From Polaromonas glacialis (GTDB lineage Bacteria > Pseudomonadota > Gammaproteobacteria > Burkholderiales > Burkholderiaceae_C), in assembly GCF_000709345.1 (NCBI RefSeq), contig NZ_KL448323.1:1795830-1859829 (forward strand): a stretch of DNA of 64,000 bases, read 5' to 3'. This document shows positions 28,427 through 37,416 of this stretch, piece after piece (the first letter of the stretch is position 1; the number at the start of each line of letters is the position of its first letter). Below the pieces are notes generated by a model. The model was not told where the DNA came from, did no database searches, and saw only the letters and a program-made list of their open reading frames with translations. Both the position numbers and the translations under genes were made by a program.

Positions 28427-28969
28427 ATGCTGACTGCTGAACAACTCATGGCTTCCCACAAAGCAAACATCGAAACGCTGTTTGGCCTGACCCAGAAAGC
28501 CTTCGAAGGCGTTGAAAAGCTGGTTGAACTGAACGTGCAAGCCACCAAGGCTGCCCTGGCAGAAACCGCCAACAACGCACAAGCCGTCATGGGCGTCAAG
28601 GACGCACAGGAACTCTTGGCACTGCAAGCCAGCATGGTCCAGCCCCTGGCTGAAAAGACCGCTGCCTACAGCCGTCACCTGTATGACATCGCCCAGTCCG
28701 CCGGTGCTGAAATCAGCAAGACCTTTGAAGGCCAGACCGCCGAAGCCCAGAAGAAGTTCGCCGACCTGGTCGAAAGCGCCACCCAGAATGCACCTGCCGG
28801 TTCTGAAACCGCAGTGACCATGATGAAAAGCGCCATGACCGCCGCCAACACGGCCTTCGAGTCGGTGCAAAAAGCCGTCAAGCAAGCCGGCGACATGGCC
28901 GAAACCAACTTCAACACGGTGTCCGAGTCCGCCTTGAGCGCCACCAAGGGTGTTTCCAAGAAGCGTTAA
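28427..28969 (+). CDS. phaP: Phasin (PHA granule-associated protein)
   Basis: Phasins coat polyhydroxyalkanoate granules and control their size and number. The 180-residue product is almost entirely amphipathic helix, rich in A, K, E and Q, beginning [19 protein letters not shown] and containing the phasin core [23 protein letters not shown] and [15 protein letters not shown] lies upstream of the ATG. It is a single-gene unit with a good promoter and two downstream hairpins. It implies that the organism makes PHA, although no PHA synthase gene is in the window. Confidence 0.92.
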   Translation: MLTAEQLMASHKANIETLFGLTQKAFEGVEKLVELNVQATKAALAETANNAQAVMGVKDAQELLALQASMVQPLAEKTAAYSRHLYDIAQSAGAEISKTFEGQTAEAQKKFADLVESATQNAPAGSETAVTMMKSAMTAANTAFESVQKAVKQAGDMAETNFNTVSESALSATKGVSKKR

Positions 28970-29030
28970 TTTCCAGCGGGCTTCTCAAGTTGCCAGGCGC
29001 AACTTGAAAGCTCACGGAGCCTGCTCCTGA

Positions 29031-29054
29031 AACCCGTCGCCAGCGACGGGTTCT
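29031..29054 (+). terminator. Hairpin after the phasin gene
   Basis: AACCCGTCG pairs with CGACGGGTT around a CCAG loop. It is GC-rich but has only a weak T-stretch behind it. Confidence 0.5.
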
Positions 29055-29107
29055 ACCAGTTGTCTCCTCGGTTCCTTGCAGAAACGTCTGGTTTCGCGGT
29101 TCCGTTC

Positions 29108-29137
29108 AAGCCCAGTCTCGCGACTGGGCTTTTTTTT
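29108..29137 (+). terminator. Rho-independent terminator downstream of phasin
   Basis: AAGCCCAGTC pairs with GACTGGGCTT and is followed by TTTTTT. It closes the plus-strand unit before the convergent patatin gene. Confidence 0.85.
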
Positions 29138-29211
29138 GGTCAAATCAGCCTTTTTCGCACGCGCAGCGGGCATGAACAGCTATCGAAAGATGAGCAAATC
29201 CGAAAAGGGAT

Positions 29212-30210
29212 TCAATGGCTGGACGCGATGCCAGTGGCCAGCCGCGCCTTCAGCGCCGGAAGCGCCGCCAGCATCGCCGCCCTGCCCGATTCAATCGCCA
29301 GCTTGCGGGCCGAAAAATCGGCGCTCTTGAGCCCTGCCTGCGAAGGCCGCACGACCACATCGGCTTCCTTCAACTCGTACTGGTTGATGCTTTTGCCCAT
29401 GATGGAAAAGGTCTGCAACAAGATCTGCAAGGTGCCATCGGCCGGGTTGCCTTCGGGCGAGTTCGAAATGTCCACCGCGATCACGATGTCGGCGCCCATT
29501 TGCCGGGCAAAGCGCACCGGCACCGGCGACACCAGGCCGCCATCGACATATTCACGTCCGCTGATCCTGACCGGCACGAACACCGCCGGCACCGCGCTCG
29601 ACGCCCGCACCGCCGTGCCGGTGTCGCCGCTGCGAAACAGCACCGCCTGGCCGCTGCCCAGGTCGGTGGCCACGATGCCCAGCGGAATCGCCATGTTCTC
29701 GATCAGGCGGCCGCCGACCAGCTGGTTGACGTAGCGGCCCAGCGCATCGCCGCGAAACACGCCCTTGCCGATGATCGGCAGCATCCAGTCGGTCATCGCT
29801 ACTTCCTCCATGCCCAAGGCGGTCTGCTGCAGCTGCGCGCTGGTCTTGCCGGTCGCGTAAATCGCCGCGACCAGGCTGCCAGCCGAGGTGCCCACCACCA
29901 TCTGCGGCCGCAGCCCGGCTTCTTCGAGCACCGCGATCACGCCGACATGGGCAAAGCCCCGCGCCGCGCCGCCGCCCAGCGCCAGGCCAATCTTCAAAGG
30001 CTTTTTGACGACCGGCGCCGTGTTTGCGTCCGGCACCACGGGTTTGACAGGCACCACAGGCACCGAGGAGCAACCCGCGAACAGAAATGCCGGCAGCAAG
30101 ACCAGCGCGCCCATTCGGCTCAGCCAGGGCTTGCAGGCAGGCACGCTGGCCGCCCGTATCAAGGTACGGTTTTTGACCGAAAAGGAATTGCGACTAATTC
30201 GCATTTGCAT
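29212..30210 (-). CDS. Patatin-like phospholipase, lipoprotein (RssA-like)
   Basis: The 332-residue product has a lipoprotein signal ending LLPAFLFAGC, then the patatin domain: oxyanion loop LALGGGAARGFAHVGV, nucleophile serine in GTSAGS and the dyad aspartate in YVDGGLVSP. It should be a membrane-anchored serine lipase or esterase. The start is not certain: ATG at 30210 or 30204, or an internal ATG that would leave only the short signal MGALVLLPAFLFAGC. It is divergent from the iron-binding protein gene with 39 bases between starts. Confidence 0.88.
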   Translation of the reverse strand: MQMRISRNSFSVKNRTLIRAASVPACKPWLSRMGALVLLPAFLFAGCSSVPVVPVKPVVPDANTAPVVKKPLKIGLALGGGAARGFAHVGVIAVLEEAGLRPQMVVGTSAGSLVAAIYATGKTSAQLQQTALGMEEVAMTDWMLPIIGKGVFRGDALGRYVNQLVGGRLIENMAIPLGIVATDLGSGQAVLFRSGDTGTAVRASSAVPAVFVPVRISGREYVDGGLVSPVPVRFARQMGADIVIAVDISNSPEGNPADGTLQILLQTFSIMGKSINQYELKEADVVVRPSQAGLKSADFSARKLAIESGRAAMLAALPALKARLATGIASSH

Positions 30211-30212
30211 TA
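30186..30212. promoter_or_regulatory. Possible Fur box
   Basis: Between the patatin and iron-binding protein genes, TGCGA and TCGCA mirror each other around ATTAG on the minus strand, next to an AATGCAAATGCGAAT stretch that resembles beta-proteobacterial Fur sites. It overlaps the patatin start and lies 40-60 bases before the iron-binding protein gene. Confidence 0.35.
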
Positions 30213-30249
30213 GACTTATCAACTTTCAAGCCTTCAGGAATTTTTCAAC

Positions 30250-31308
30250 ATGATCAAGAGAGTGCCAATTTTCACAGGTCTTGCCTTTGCCGCCGCAGCT
30301 TTACTCGGTGTTGCAAACAGCGCAAGCGCCCAGGAACAGGTGGTCAACCTGTATTCCGCCCGCCACTACCAGACCGACGAGGCGCTTTACAGCAATTTCA
30401 CCAAGGCCACCGGCATCAAGGTGAACCGCGTTGATGCCGACGATGCCGGCATCCTGGCGCGCCTGAAGGCCGAAGGCGCGGCGTCGCCCGCCGACGTGAT
30501 CCTGCTGGTCGATGCCGCACGCCTCTGGAAGGGCGATGTCGAGGGCCTGTTCAAGCCGATCAAGTCGCCCACGCTTGAAGCAGCGATTCCGTTCAACCTG
30601 CGGGCCAAGGCAAGCCCTGAAGGCACGACCTGGTTCGGCTTTTCCACGCGCGCCCGCGTCGTGGTGTATGACAAGCTGAAGGTCAAGAAGGCCGACGTCG
30701 ATACCTACGAGGAACTGGCCGACCCGAAGAACAAGGGGCTGCTTTGCACCCGTTCGGGCGCGCACCCCTACAACCTGTCGCTGTTTTCAGCCGTCACCGA
30801 GCATCTGGGCGAAGCCAAGGCCGAGCAATGGCTTGCGGGCCTGGTCGCCAACATGGCGCGCGACCCGAAGGGCGGCGACAGCGACCAGATCAAGGCCGTG
30901 GCGAGCGGTGAATGCGGCGTGGCGCTGACCAACTCGTATTACCTGGCGCGCATCATGCGGTCGAACGCGCCAGAGGACAAACTCGTGGCTGAGCGCGTCG
31001 GCGTGGTGTTTCCCAATCAGCAAACCTGGGGCACGCATGTGAACATTGCCGGCGCCGCCGTGGCGAAGAATGCCAAAAATACGGCCAATGCGGTCAAGTT
31101 CATGGAATACCTGGCCACGCCGGAGGCGCAAAACTATTTTGCCAACGGCAACAACGAATGGCCCGCCGTGTCCAGCGTGAAGGTCAGCAACCCGGCCCTG
31201 CAGGCCATGACCGGCGGCAGCTTCAAGTCCGAAACTATTCCGGTCAGTGTCGTCGGCATGAACCAGGTCAAGGTGCAGCAGATGCTCGACCGTGTGGGTT
31301 ACAAATAA
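30250..31308 (+). CDS. Ferric iron ABC transporter, periplasmic binding protein (FbpA/FutA type)
   Basis: The 352-residue product has a signal peptide cleaved after NSASA-Q and matches iron(III)-binding proteins: VVNLYSARHYQTDEALY at the start, a YDKLKVKKADVDTYEELADPKNKG block, and the paired tyrosines in LTNSYYLARIM that bind the metal. Permease and ATPase genes are absent from the neighbourhood, so this is an orphan binding protein or the transporter is elsewhere. A terminator follows at once. A Fur-like dyad upstream would fit iron control. Confidence 0.9.
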   Translation: MIKRVPIFTGLAFAAAALLGVANSASAQEQVVNLYSARHYQTDEALYSNFTKATGIKVNRVDADDAGILARLKAEGAASPADVILLVDAARLWKGDVEGLFKPIKSPTLEAAIPFNLRAKASPEGTTWFGFSTRARVVVYDKLKVKKADVDTYEELADPKNKGLLCTRSGAHPYNLSLFSAVTEHLGEAKAEQWLAGLVANMARDPKGGDSDQIKAVASGECGVALTNSYYLARIMRSNAPEDKLVAERVGVVFPNQQTWGTHVNIAGAAVAKNAKNTANAVKFMEYLATPEAQNYFANGNNEWPAVSSVKVSNPALQAMTGGSFKSETIPVSVVGMNQVKVQQMLDRVGYK

Positions 31309-31335
31309 CCGGATCATCGGTCCATCCCTGAGCGC

Positions 31336-31368
31336 AAGCCCGGCCGTTGAAAGACAGCCGGGCTTTTT
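31336..31368 (+). terminator. Rho-independent terminator of the iron-binding protein gene
   Basis: AAGCCCGGC (31336-31344) pairs with GCCGGGCTT (31357-31365), followed by TTT. It lies 28 bases after the stop codon. Confidence 0.85.
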
Positions 31369-31392
31369 CATGCGCGATAATTGGCGGCTGGA

Positions 31393-31414
31393 TTGACGTT
31401 AACGTAAACGTCAA
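31393..31414. promoter_or_regulatory. Perfect palindrome, LiuR-like operator
   Basis: TTGACGTT and AACGTCAA are perfect 8-bp arms around AACGTA, about 60 bases before the dehydrogenase start. It resembles the sites bound by MerR-type LiuR regulators of branched-chain amino acid and fatty acid breakdown. That family link is from memory of the motif and fits the gene it precedes. Confidence 0.55.
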
Positions 31415-31473
31415 ACCGCTGGCCAGACTTCCCTTTCCCTTTTTTTCAACCTTTCAATTTCAAGGAACATCCC

Positions 31474-32241
31474 ATGGACATCGCAGGCAAGGTATTTATC
31501 GTCACCGGTGGCGCTTCAGGGCTGGGCGAAGGCACGGCGCGCATGCTGGTCGCCAACGGCGGCAAGGTCGTGATTGCCGACATGCAGGCTGAAAAAGGCG
31601 AAGCCATCGCCCAGGAACTCGGCGAAGCGAATGCGGCTTTCGTCAAGTGCGACGTCAGCCAGGAAGCCGACGGCCAGGCCGTGGTGGCCAAGGCCGTGTC
31701 CATGGGCAAGCTGATGGGCCTGGTCAACTGCGCCGGCATCGCACCGGGCGAAAAGACCATCGGCAAGAACGGCGCGCACACGCTGTCGACTTTCACCAAG
31801 ACCATCACCGTCAACCTGGTCGGCAGCTTCAACATGATCCGCCTGGCTGCCGAAGCCATGGCCAAGAATGAACCCGAAGCCACCGGCGAGCGCGGCGTGC
31901 TGATTTCCACCGCGTCCGTCGCCGCCTACGACGGCCAGATGGGCCAGGCCGCCTACAGCGCCTCCAAGGGCGGCGTGGTCGGCATGACGCTGCCGATTGC
32001 CCGGGACCTGGCGCGCAACGGCATCCGCAACATGACGATCGCCCCCGGCATTTTCGGCACGCCGATGATGTTCGGCATGCCGCAGGACGTGCAGGACTCG
32101 CTGGCTGCCGCCGTGCCCTTCCCTTCGCGCCTGGGAACGCCGCAGGATTATTCCAAGCTGGCCAAGCACATCTTTGAAAACGACATGCTCAACGGCGAAG
32201 TGATCCGCCTCGACGGCGCCATCCGCCTGGCACCGCGTTAA
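31474..32241 (+). CDS. Short-chain dehydrogenase, 3-hydroxyacyl-CoA dehydrogenase type II-like
   Basis: The 255-residue SDR has the cofactor motif [10 protein letters not shown] (residues 12-21), the NCAG motif in [13 protein letters not shown], and the catalytic YSASK with an upstream serine ([10 protein letters not shown]). The overall pattern, including the late [10 protein letters not shown], matches type II 3-hydroxyacyl-CoA dehydrogenases (HSD10-like), which act in isoleucine and fatty acid degradation using NAD. A palindromic LiuR-like operator upstream supports that pathway. It has a good AAGGAAC ribosome site. Confidence 0.88.
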   Translation: MDIAGKVFIVTGGASGLGEGTARMLVANGGKVVIADMQAEKGEAIAQELGEANAAFVKCDVSQEADGQAVVAKAVSMGKLMGLVNCAGIAPGEKTIGKNGAHTLSTFTKTITVNLVGSFNMIRLAAEAMAKNEPEATGERGVLISTASVAAYDGQMGQAAYSASKGGVVGMTLPIARDLARNGIRNMTIAPGIFGTPMMFGMPQDVQDSLAAAVPFPSRLGTPQDYSKLAKHIFENDMLNGEVIRLDGAIRLAPR

Positions 32242-32282
32242 AAACTCCCGCGCCGCCTGCAACGGGCGGCGCTGCGGCTGCT

Positions 32283-32345
32283 TTCTTTTTGATAGCTGGC
32301 CGCGCCCGCCTGTCCTGCGCAGGCGGCCTGAATGGCTAAATAAAT
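32283..32345 (+). repeat. REP-like hairpin repeat, SDR-GGT intergenic
   Basis: CTTTTTGATAGCTG, then CGCGCCCGCC and GGCGGCCTGAATGGCTAAA. The CGCC and GGCG blocks pair. Confidence 0.55.
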
Positions 32346-32415
32346 CGTGCGCTTTCCTTTGCAGACGGTGTCGCGTCACGTACCATGGCGCCTCACCACT
32401 TCCAGAGGAGATTGC

Positions 32416-34272
32416 ATGAAACGCCTGCTGACTTCCGTTGCCCTGACTGCCTTGCTGGCGGCCTGCGCCAGTTCTCCGACCAGCCCGTTTGCGTACAGCG
32501 CGCCCACGCAGCAGCCCGAGGGCTCGTCGGGCTTCACGCCCAAGCCCGGCTGGGCCGCCATGAAGTTCGCCGTCGCCGCCGCCAATCCGCTGGCGACCGA
32601 TGCGGGCTACCAGATCCTCAAGGCCGGCGGCTCGGCGATTGACGCGGCCATCGCGGTGCAGATGGTGCTCACCCTGGTCGAGCCACAGTCCAGCGGCATC
32701 GGCGGCGGCGCGTTCCTGCTGCACTCCAATGGCAAGGCAGTGGAAGCCTTTGACGGCCGCGAGACGGCGCCGATGGCAGCGGATGAAAAACTGTTCATGG
32801 GCGCGGACGGCAAGCCGATGCCGTTTTACGACGGCGTGGTCGGCGGCCGCTCGGTCGGCACGCCCGGCACGGTGCGCATGCTGGAGATGGCGCACAAGCA
32901 ATACGGCAAGCTGCCCTGGGCGCAGCTTTTCGCGCCGGCCATCGCGCTGGCCGACAATGGCTTTCGGGTCAGCGCACGGCTCAGCACGCTGCTCAAGGAC
33001 GAGAAATACCTGAAGAACGACCCGACGGCTGCCGCCTATTTCTACAAGCCAGACGGCACCTCGGTCGATGCCGGCGCCACCCTGCGCAACCCGGCGCTGG
33101 CCGAGGTGCTGCGGCAAATCGCCGGCAAGGGATCGAACGCGCTGCTCACCGGCCCGGTCGCGCAGGCCATCGTCACCAAGGTGCAGGGCCACCCTGGCAA
33201 TCCGGGCAAGCTCGCGCTCAGCGACCTGGCCAATTACCAGGCGAAAAAACGCGACCCGATCTGTTCCGACTACGCCGTCAAGGCGCAGACCTACCGCCTG
33301 TGCGGCATGCCGCCGCCGAGTTCAGGCGCCATCGCCATCGGTCAGATCCTGGGCATCCTGAACAACACGCCAGCCGCCACGCTGGGGCTGGTGACCGGCA
33401 TGGGCGGCGTTCCCGGCACCACCGGACCCACGCCATCGGCCGACTGGCTGCACCTGTACACCGAAGCCTCGCGCCTGGCCTTTGCAGACCGGGCGCAGTA
33501 CCTGGGCGACCCGGACTTCGTCCAGCCGCCCGGCGGCAACTGGATGAGCCTGCTGGCGCCCGCCTACCTGAGCGAGCGCGCCAAGCTGATCCAGCCCACC
33601 GGCCCGAGCATGAAAACCGCCAAGCCCGGCGTTCCCGGCGCGGTCAGCACGGCGCATGCCGCCATGCCTGAGCAGCCTGAATACGGCACCTCGCACATCA
33701 GCATCGTCGACAGTTTCGGCAATGCGATTGCCATGACGACGACCATCGAGGACCAGTTCGGCTCGCGACTGATGACCGACGGCGGCACCGGCAAGGCCGG
33801 CGGTTTTCTATTGAACAACGAACTGACCGACTTCAGCTTTGCGCCCACGGACGCCGAAGGCAAGCCAGTCGCCAACCGGGTGCAGGCCGGCAAGCGGCCG
33901 CGCTCGTCGATGGCGCCAACGCTGGTGTTCGACAAAAATACCAACCAGCTCGTCATGAGCGGCGGCAGCCCCGGCGGCGCCTTGATCATCCACTTCACCG
34001 CCAAGACGCTGTACGGCGTGCTGAACTGGGGCTTGATGCCACAGCAGGCGATTGACCTGCCCAACTTCGCGTCGCTGAACGGGCCGACGCTGCTGGAAGA
34101 AAAGCGCTTTGCGCCAGCCACCGTCGAAGCGCTGCGCGCACGCGGCGCCGAAGTGCGCGAGCAGCCCATGACCAGCGGCCTGCAGGCCATCACACGCGGC
34201 CAGGCCCACGGCATGACGCTGTGGCTGGGCGGCGCCGATCCCCGGCGTGAAGGTCTGGTAATGGGCGATTGA
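32416..34272 (+). CDS. ggt: Gamma-glutamyltransferase (glutathione hydrolase)
   Basis: The enzyme cleaves the gamma-glutamyl bond of glutathione in the periplasm and matures by self-cleavage. The 618-residue precursor starts with a lipoprotein-type signal (LTALLAACASS), has the large-subunit block GGSAIDAAIAVQMVLTLVEPQSSGIGGGAF, and the nucleophile threonine in EYGTSHISIVDSFGNAIAMT with the downstream GGSPGG loop. I chose the ATG at 32416 behind AGAGGAG. It stands alone; a hairpin repeat separates it from the convergent yihY-type gene. Confidence 0.93.
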   Translation: MKRLLTSVALTALLAACASSPTSPFAYSAPTQQPEGSSGFTPKPGWAAMKFAVAAANPLATDAGYQILKAGGSAIDAAIAVQMVLTLVEPQSSGIGGGAFLLHSNGKAVEAFDGRETAPMAADEKLFMGADGKPMPFYDGVVGGRSVGTPGTVRMLEMAHKQYGKLPWAQLFAPAIALADNGFRVSARLSTLLKDEKYLKNDPTAAAYFYKPDGTSVDAGATLRNPALAEVLRQIAGKGSNALLTGPVAQAIVTKVQGHPGNPGKLALSDLANYQAKKRDPICSDYAVKAQTYRLCGMPPPSSGAIAIGQILGILNNTPAATLGLVTGMGGVPGTTGPTPSADWLHLYTEASRLAFADRAQYLGDPDFVQPPGGNWMSLLAPAYLSERAKLIQPTGPSMKTAKPGVPGAVSTAHAAMPEQPEYGTSHISIVDSFGNAIAMTTTIEDQFGSRLMTDGGTGKAGGFLLNNELTDFSFAPTDAEGKPVANRVQAGKRPRSSMAPTLVFDKNTNQLVMSGGSPGGALIIHFTAKTLYGVLNWGLMPQQAIDLPNFASLNGPTLLEEKRFAPATVEALRARGAEVREQPMTSGLQAITRGQAHGMTLWLGGADPRREGLVMGD

Positions 34273-34273
34273 T

Positions 34274-34333
34274 GGTGAAAACTGCCTTCCCCGCATGACT
34301 GGCGGGCGAAGGCAGCTATCTTTTCAATAGTAT
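34274..34333 (-). repeat. REP-like hairpin repeat between convergent genes
   Basis: On the minus strand it reads ACTATTGAAAAGATAGCTGC, then CTTCGCCCGCC and GGGGAAGGCAGTTTTCA. CTGCCTTC pairs with GAAGGCAG, so it can also end transcription between ggt and the YihY gene. Confidence 0.55.
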
Positions 34334-34344
34334 CGAGGCGCTGT

Positions 34345-35253
34345 TCACGGCTTCGCCGGACCGGTTTCCAGCGGCTGGGCCGGCGCATCGGGTACGACTT
34401 CCGCGATCCGCTCGTATTCCGAGATCACCTGCGCGCCCAGCAGCAGCAAGGTGGCGGCAATTTCCAGGCTCAGCAGCACGACGATGGCGGTGGTCAGCGA
34501 GCCATACACCAGGCCGACCTGCGACAGCGTGGCAAAGTACCAGACCAGCACATGGCGCGTCACTTCCCAGAGCAGCGCGGCCGTCACGCCCCCCATCAGC
34601 GCCCGGCGCAGCGACAACTGGCCCACCGGCATCACCATGTAGACCGAGGTCAGCACGAAGATCTCGCCGGTCAGGCCCAAGAGGTAAAGCAGCACGCCAG
34701 AAAATCCGCTCAGCGACCAGCTGGCGCCCAGGAACTCGATGCTCTTGTCGCCCAGCGCCTGAAAACTTCCGGCCACCAGCGTCACCAGCAAAAAACCCAG
34801 ACCGAGGCAAAAAATGTAGCAATACGGCAGCACGGCCGACACCAGGAAATGCCGCCGCCGGATCGCCACGCGGTGCAAAAAAATCACCGACATGGCGTTT
34901 TCCAGCACGGTGAACGCCAGCGAACTGAAGAACAGCATGGTGGCCAGCAGGACCCAGCCCATGACATCGCGGTGCGCCAGGAAATTGGTCAGTTCGTTGA
35001 CGATGAAGCGGGACTCGCCCGGTGCCAGCCAGCCGATGTAGCGGCCAAGCGCCGCCAGCAGCGCTGCCTGGTCCACCACATGCGACAGCGCAATCGCGAT
35101 CAGGATCAGCAGCGGAACAATCGACAGCAAGGCGTAATAAGCCACCGCGCCGGCCAGCAGCAGGCCCTGGTTGGCGCGAAAGCCCTTGAGTATCTGCAGC
35201 GCAAAAGCGCCGGGATGGCGGAGCACATAAGCGGCCTGCGGTTCAAGGATCAT
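34345..35253 (-). CDS. YihY/virulence factor BrkB family membrane protein
   Basis: The 302-residue integral membrane protein has six predicted helices and the family block GAVAYYALLSIVPLLILIAIAL at residues 35-56, with LYLLGLTGEIFVLTSVYMVMP and the glycine-rich RALMGGVTAALLWEV later. It was once mis-named ribonuclease BN; the function is not known. The ATG at 35253 is chosen because family similarity begins there. It is divergent from dnaG across 138 bases. Confidence 0.85.
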   Translation of the reverse strand: MILEPQAAYVLRHPGAFALQILKGFRANQGLLLAGAVAYYALLSIVPLLILIAIALSHVVDQAALLAALGRYIGWLAPGESRFIVNELTNFLAHRDVMGWVLLATMLFFSSLAFTVLENAMSVIFLHRVAIRRRHFLVSAVLPYCYIFCLGLGFLLVTLVAGSFQALGDKSIEFLGASWSLSGFSGVLLYLLGLTGEIFVLTSVYMVMPVGQLSLRRALMGGVTAALLWEVTRHVLVWYFATLSQVGLVYGSLTTAIVVLLSLEIAATLLLLGAQVISEYERIAEVVPDAPAQPLETGPAKP

Positions 35254-35391
35254 TGAGCGTTTGCGCGGGCGAGCGCAGGTGAAAAAAGAGGGGTTTTGAT
35301 TATGTGCGGCGGCTGGGCCGACCGCAGGGTGCCTTACACGCAAAGCTTTGTAGGCAGCTGTGCTTAAATTGGCTTTCAACTTTTGCGACCC

Positions 35392-37416
35392 ATGGCCATA
35401 CCCCAATCATTCATCCAGGAGCTTCTGGCACGCGCCGACGTGGTCGACATCGTCGGCCGCTACGTGCAGCTGAAAAAAGGCGGCGCCACCTTCATGGGCC
35501 TGTGCCCGTTCCACGGCGAAAAATCGCCGTCCTTCAGCGTCAGCCCGTCCAAGCAGTTCTACCACTGCTTCGGCTGCGGCAAGAACGGCAACGCCATCAG
35601 CTTCTTGATGGACCATGCCGGCATGAGCTTCATCGAGGCGGTGAAAGACCTGGCCCAGCAATACGGCCTGCAGGTGCCCGAGGACGACATCTCGCCGCAA
35701 GACCGGGTCAAGGCAGCGCAGGTGCGCGAGCAGCAGGCCACCTTGACCAGCGTGCTGGAAAAAGCCGGCCTGGCCTACATCAAGAGTCTGCGCACATCAG
35801 AACGGGCGATTCAGTATTTCAAGCAGCGCGGAGTTTCAGGCGAAATCGCCAGGACCTTCGGCCTTGGCTATGCGCCCGAAGGCTGGCGGGCGCTAGCCAG
35901 TGTATTTCCGGACTACGGCGACCCCTTGCTGGTTGAAAGCGGGCTGGTCATCACCGGCGAGCCCGGCGAAGCAAACGCCGCTGGCGAAGCCAAGCGCTAT
36001 GACCGATTCCGCGACCGAATCATGTTCCCGATTCGCAACGTCAAGGGTGAATGCATCGGTTTTGGCGGCCGCGTGCTGGGCGACGACAAACCCAAGTACC
36101 TCAATTCGCCCGAAACACCGGTGTTCAGCAAGGGCCGCGAGCTCTACGGCCTGTTCGAGGCGCGCACCGCCTTGCGCCTGCACGGCTACGCGCTGGTCAC
36201 CGAAGGCTACATGGATGTGGTGGCGCTGGCGCAGCTGGGCTTTCCCAATGCGGTCGCCACGCTGGGAACGGCCTGCACACCTGAGCATGTGCAAAAGCTG
36301 TTTCGCTTCACCGATTCGGTGGTGTTCAGCTTTGACGGCGACAGCGCCGGCCGGCGCGCGGCGCGCAAGGCGCTGGATGCCGCCCTGCCCTTTGCCAGCG
36401 ACGTGCGCACCGTCAAGTTTTTGTTTCTGCCGGCCGAACACGACCCCGACAGCTTCATCCGAGAGCACGGCCAGGAAGGTTTTGCCGCCTATGTCAGCAA
36501 GGCGGTGCCGCTGAGCCGCTTCCTGCTCGAAGCTGCCGGCGAAGGCTGCGACCTGGACACCGCAGAGGGCCGCGCGCACATGGCCAGCAACGCACGGCCG
36601 CTCTGGACCGCGCTGCCCGAAGGCGCGTTCAAGCCGCAACTGCTGGCCGAGATTGCCGACCAGGTGATGATCGACAGCCGCGAACTGCTGCAGCTCTGGC
36701 AGTCGGCATCGGGCGGACGCAAACCGTATTACAAAAAAACCGGTGCCCCGCCATCGCCCGCCTTGCGGCCCGAACATCCTGCGCCCGAGCTGGACCACGG
36801 CATGCCCGAGTTCGGCGACTATCCGCCCATGGGCCTGCATGAAGAACCTGATTACGCATCGTCGGAGCCCTACTTTTCGCAGCCTTCCGGCTACGCACCG
36901 TCACCGTCCGCGCCACCCGGCAAGCCGGGAAAGTTCGGCCGCAAGCCTTTCCCCTCCGGCACCGCGCCGCGCCGCGTGACGGGCCGCATCCTGCCGACCA
37001 GCCGCGAGGACCGGGTGCTCAGGCTGCTGCTGACCGATCCGCAAAGCTGGGACCGGCTCAGCACCGAGGAGCACCAGTTGCTGCTCAGCCTTCCGGCGCC
37101 GCACGGGCCGCTGTTTGCCTGGCTGGAAAGCCAGTTGCATGAGCATGGCCCGCAATCCTGGGCCGTGCTGCGCGAGGGCCTGCGCGGCCATGCCCATGAG
37201 CACCATGCCGTGGCGCAGTTTGCCGAAGTGCTGGAGGGCGTGGACTACGACTGGGGCGAAACCCGCCGGATACTGGCGCAGCTTCAACAACTCAGGCATG
37301 ACAGCGAAATTGCCGATCTGGCGGCACGCGCGCCCGGCGACCCGGCGGTGCTGGAGCGATTGCGCGAACTCCTGGCGCAATCGCGCACGCGGGGAACCCC
37401 CGCGAAACCCGCATGA
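35392..37416 (+). CDS. dnaG: DNA primase
   Basis: Primase makes the RNA primers for replication and binds DnaB helicase through its C-terminus. The 674-residue product has the CHC2 zinc finger (C38, H41, C59, C62 in LCPFHGEKSPSF and HCFGCGKNG), the catalytic core block LGYAPEGWRAL, the TOPRIM motif VTEGYMDVVAL and FSFDGDSAGRRAA with its metal-binding acids. A proline-rich linker (residues about 440-530) precedes the helicase-binding domain. There is no clear ribosome site before the ATG at 35392. rpsU, often upstream in the macromolecular synthesis operon, is absent here, but rpoD follows. Confidence 0.95.
   Translation: MAIPQSFIQELLARADVVDIVGRYVQLKKGGATFMGLCPFHGEKSPSFSVSPSKQFYHCFGCGKNGNAISFLMDHAGMSFIEAVKDLAQQYGLQVPEDDISPQDRVKAAQVREQQATLTSVLEKAGLAYIKSLRTSERAIQYFKQRGVSGEIARTFGLGYAPEGWRALASVFPDYGDPLLVESGLVITGEPGEANAAGEAKRYDRFRDRIMFPIRNVKGECIGFGGRVLGDDKPKYLNSPETPVFSKGRELYGLFEARTALRLHGYALVTEGYMDVVALAQLGFPNAVATLGTACTPEHVQKLFRFTDSVVFSFDGDSAGRRAARKALDAALPFASDVRTVKFLFLPAEHDPDSFIREHGQEGFAAYVSKAVPLSRFLLEAAGEGCDLDTAEGRAHMASNARPLWTALPEGAFKPQLLAEIADQVMIDSRELLQLWQSASGGRKPYYKKTGAPPSPALRPEHPAPELDHGMPEFGDYPPMGLHEEPDYASSEPYFSQPSGYAPSPSAPPGKPGKFGRKPFPSGTAPRRVTGRILPTSREDRVLRLLLTDPQSWDRLSTEEHQLLLSLPAPHGPLFAWLESQLHEHGPQSWAVLREGLRGHAHEHHAVAQFAEVLEGVDYDWGETRRILAQLQQLRHDSEIADLAARAPGDPAVLERLRELLAQSRTRGTPAKPA

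Noticed and set aside
29060..29734. A plus-strand gene between phasin and the patatin gene
   Set aside because: It starts inside the terminator region and runs antisense through the patatin domain; there is no ribosome site and no domain.
31516..33192. A 558-codon minus-strand frame spanning the SDR and ggt genes
   Set aside because: It crosses two well-supported plus-strand genes and an intergenic repeat; composition is that of a shadow frame.
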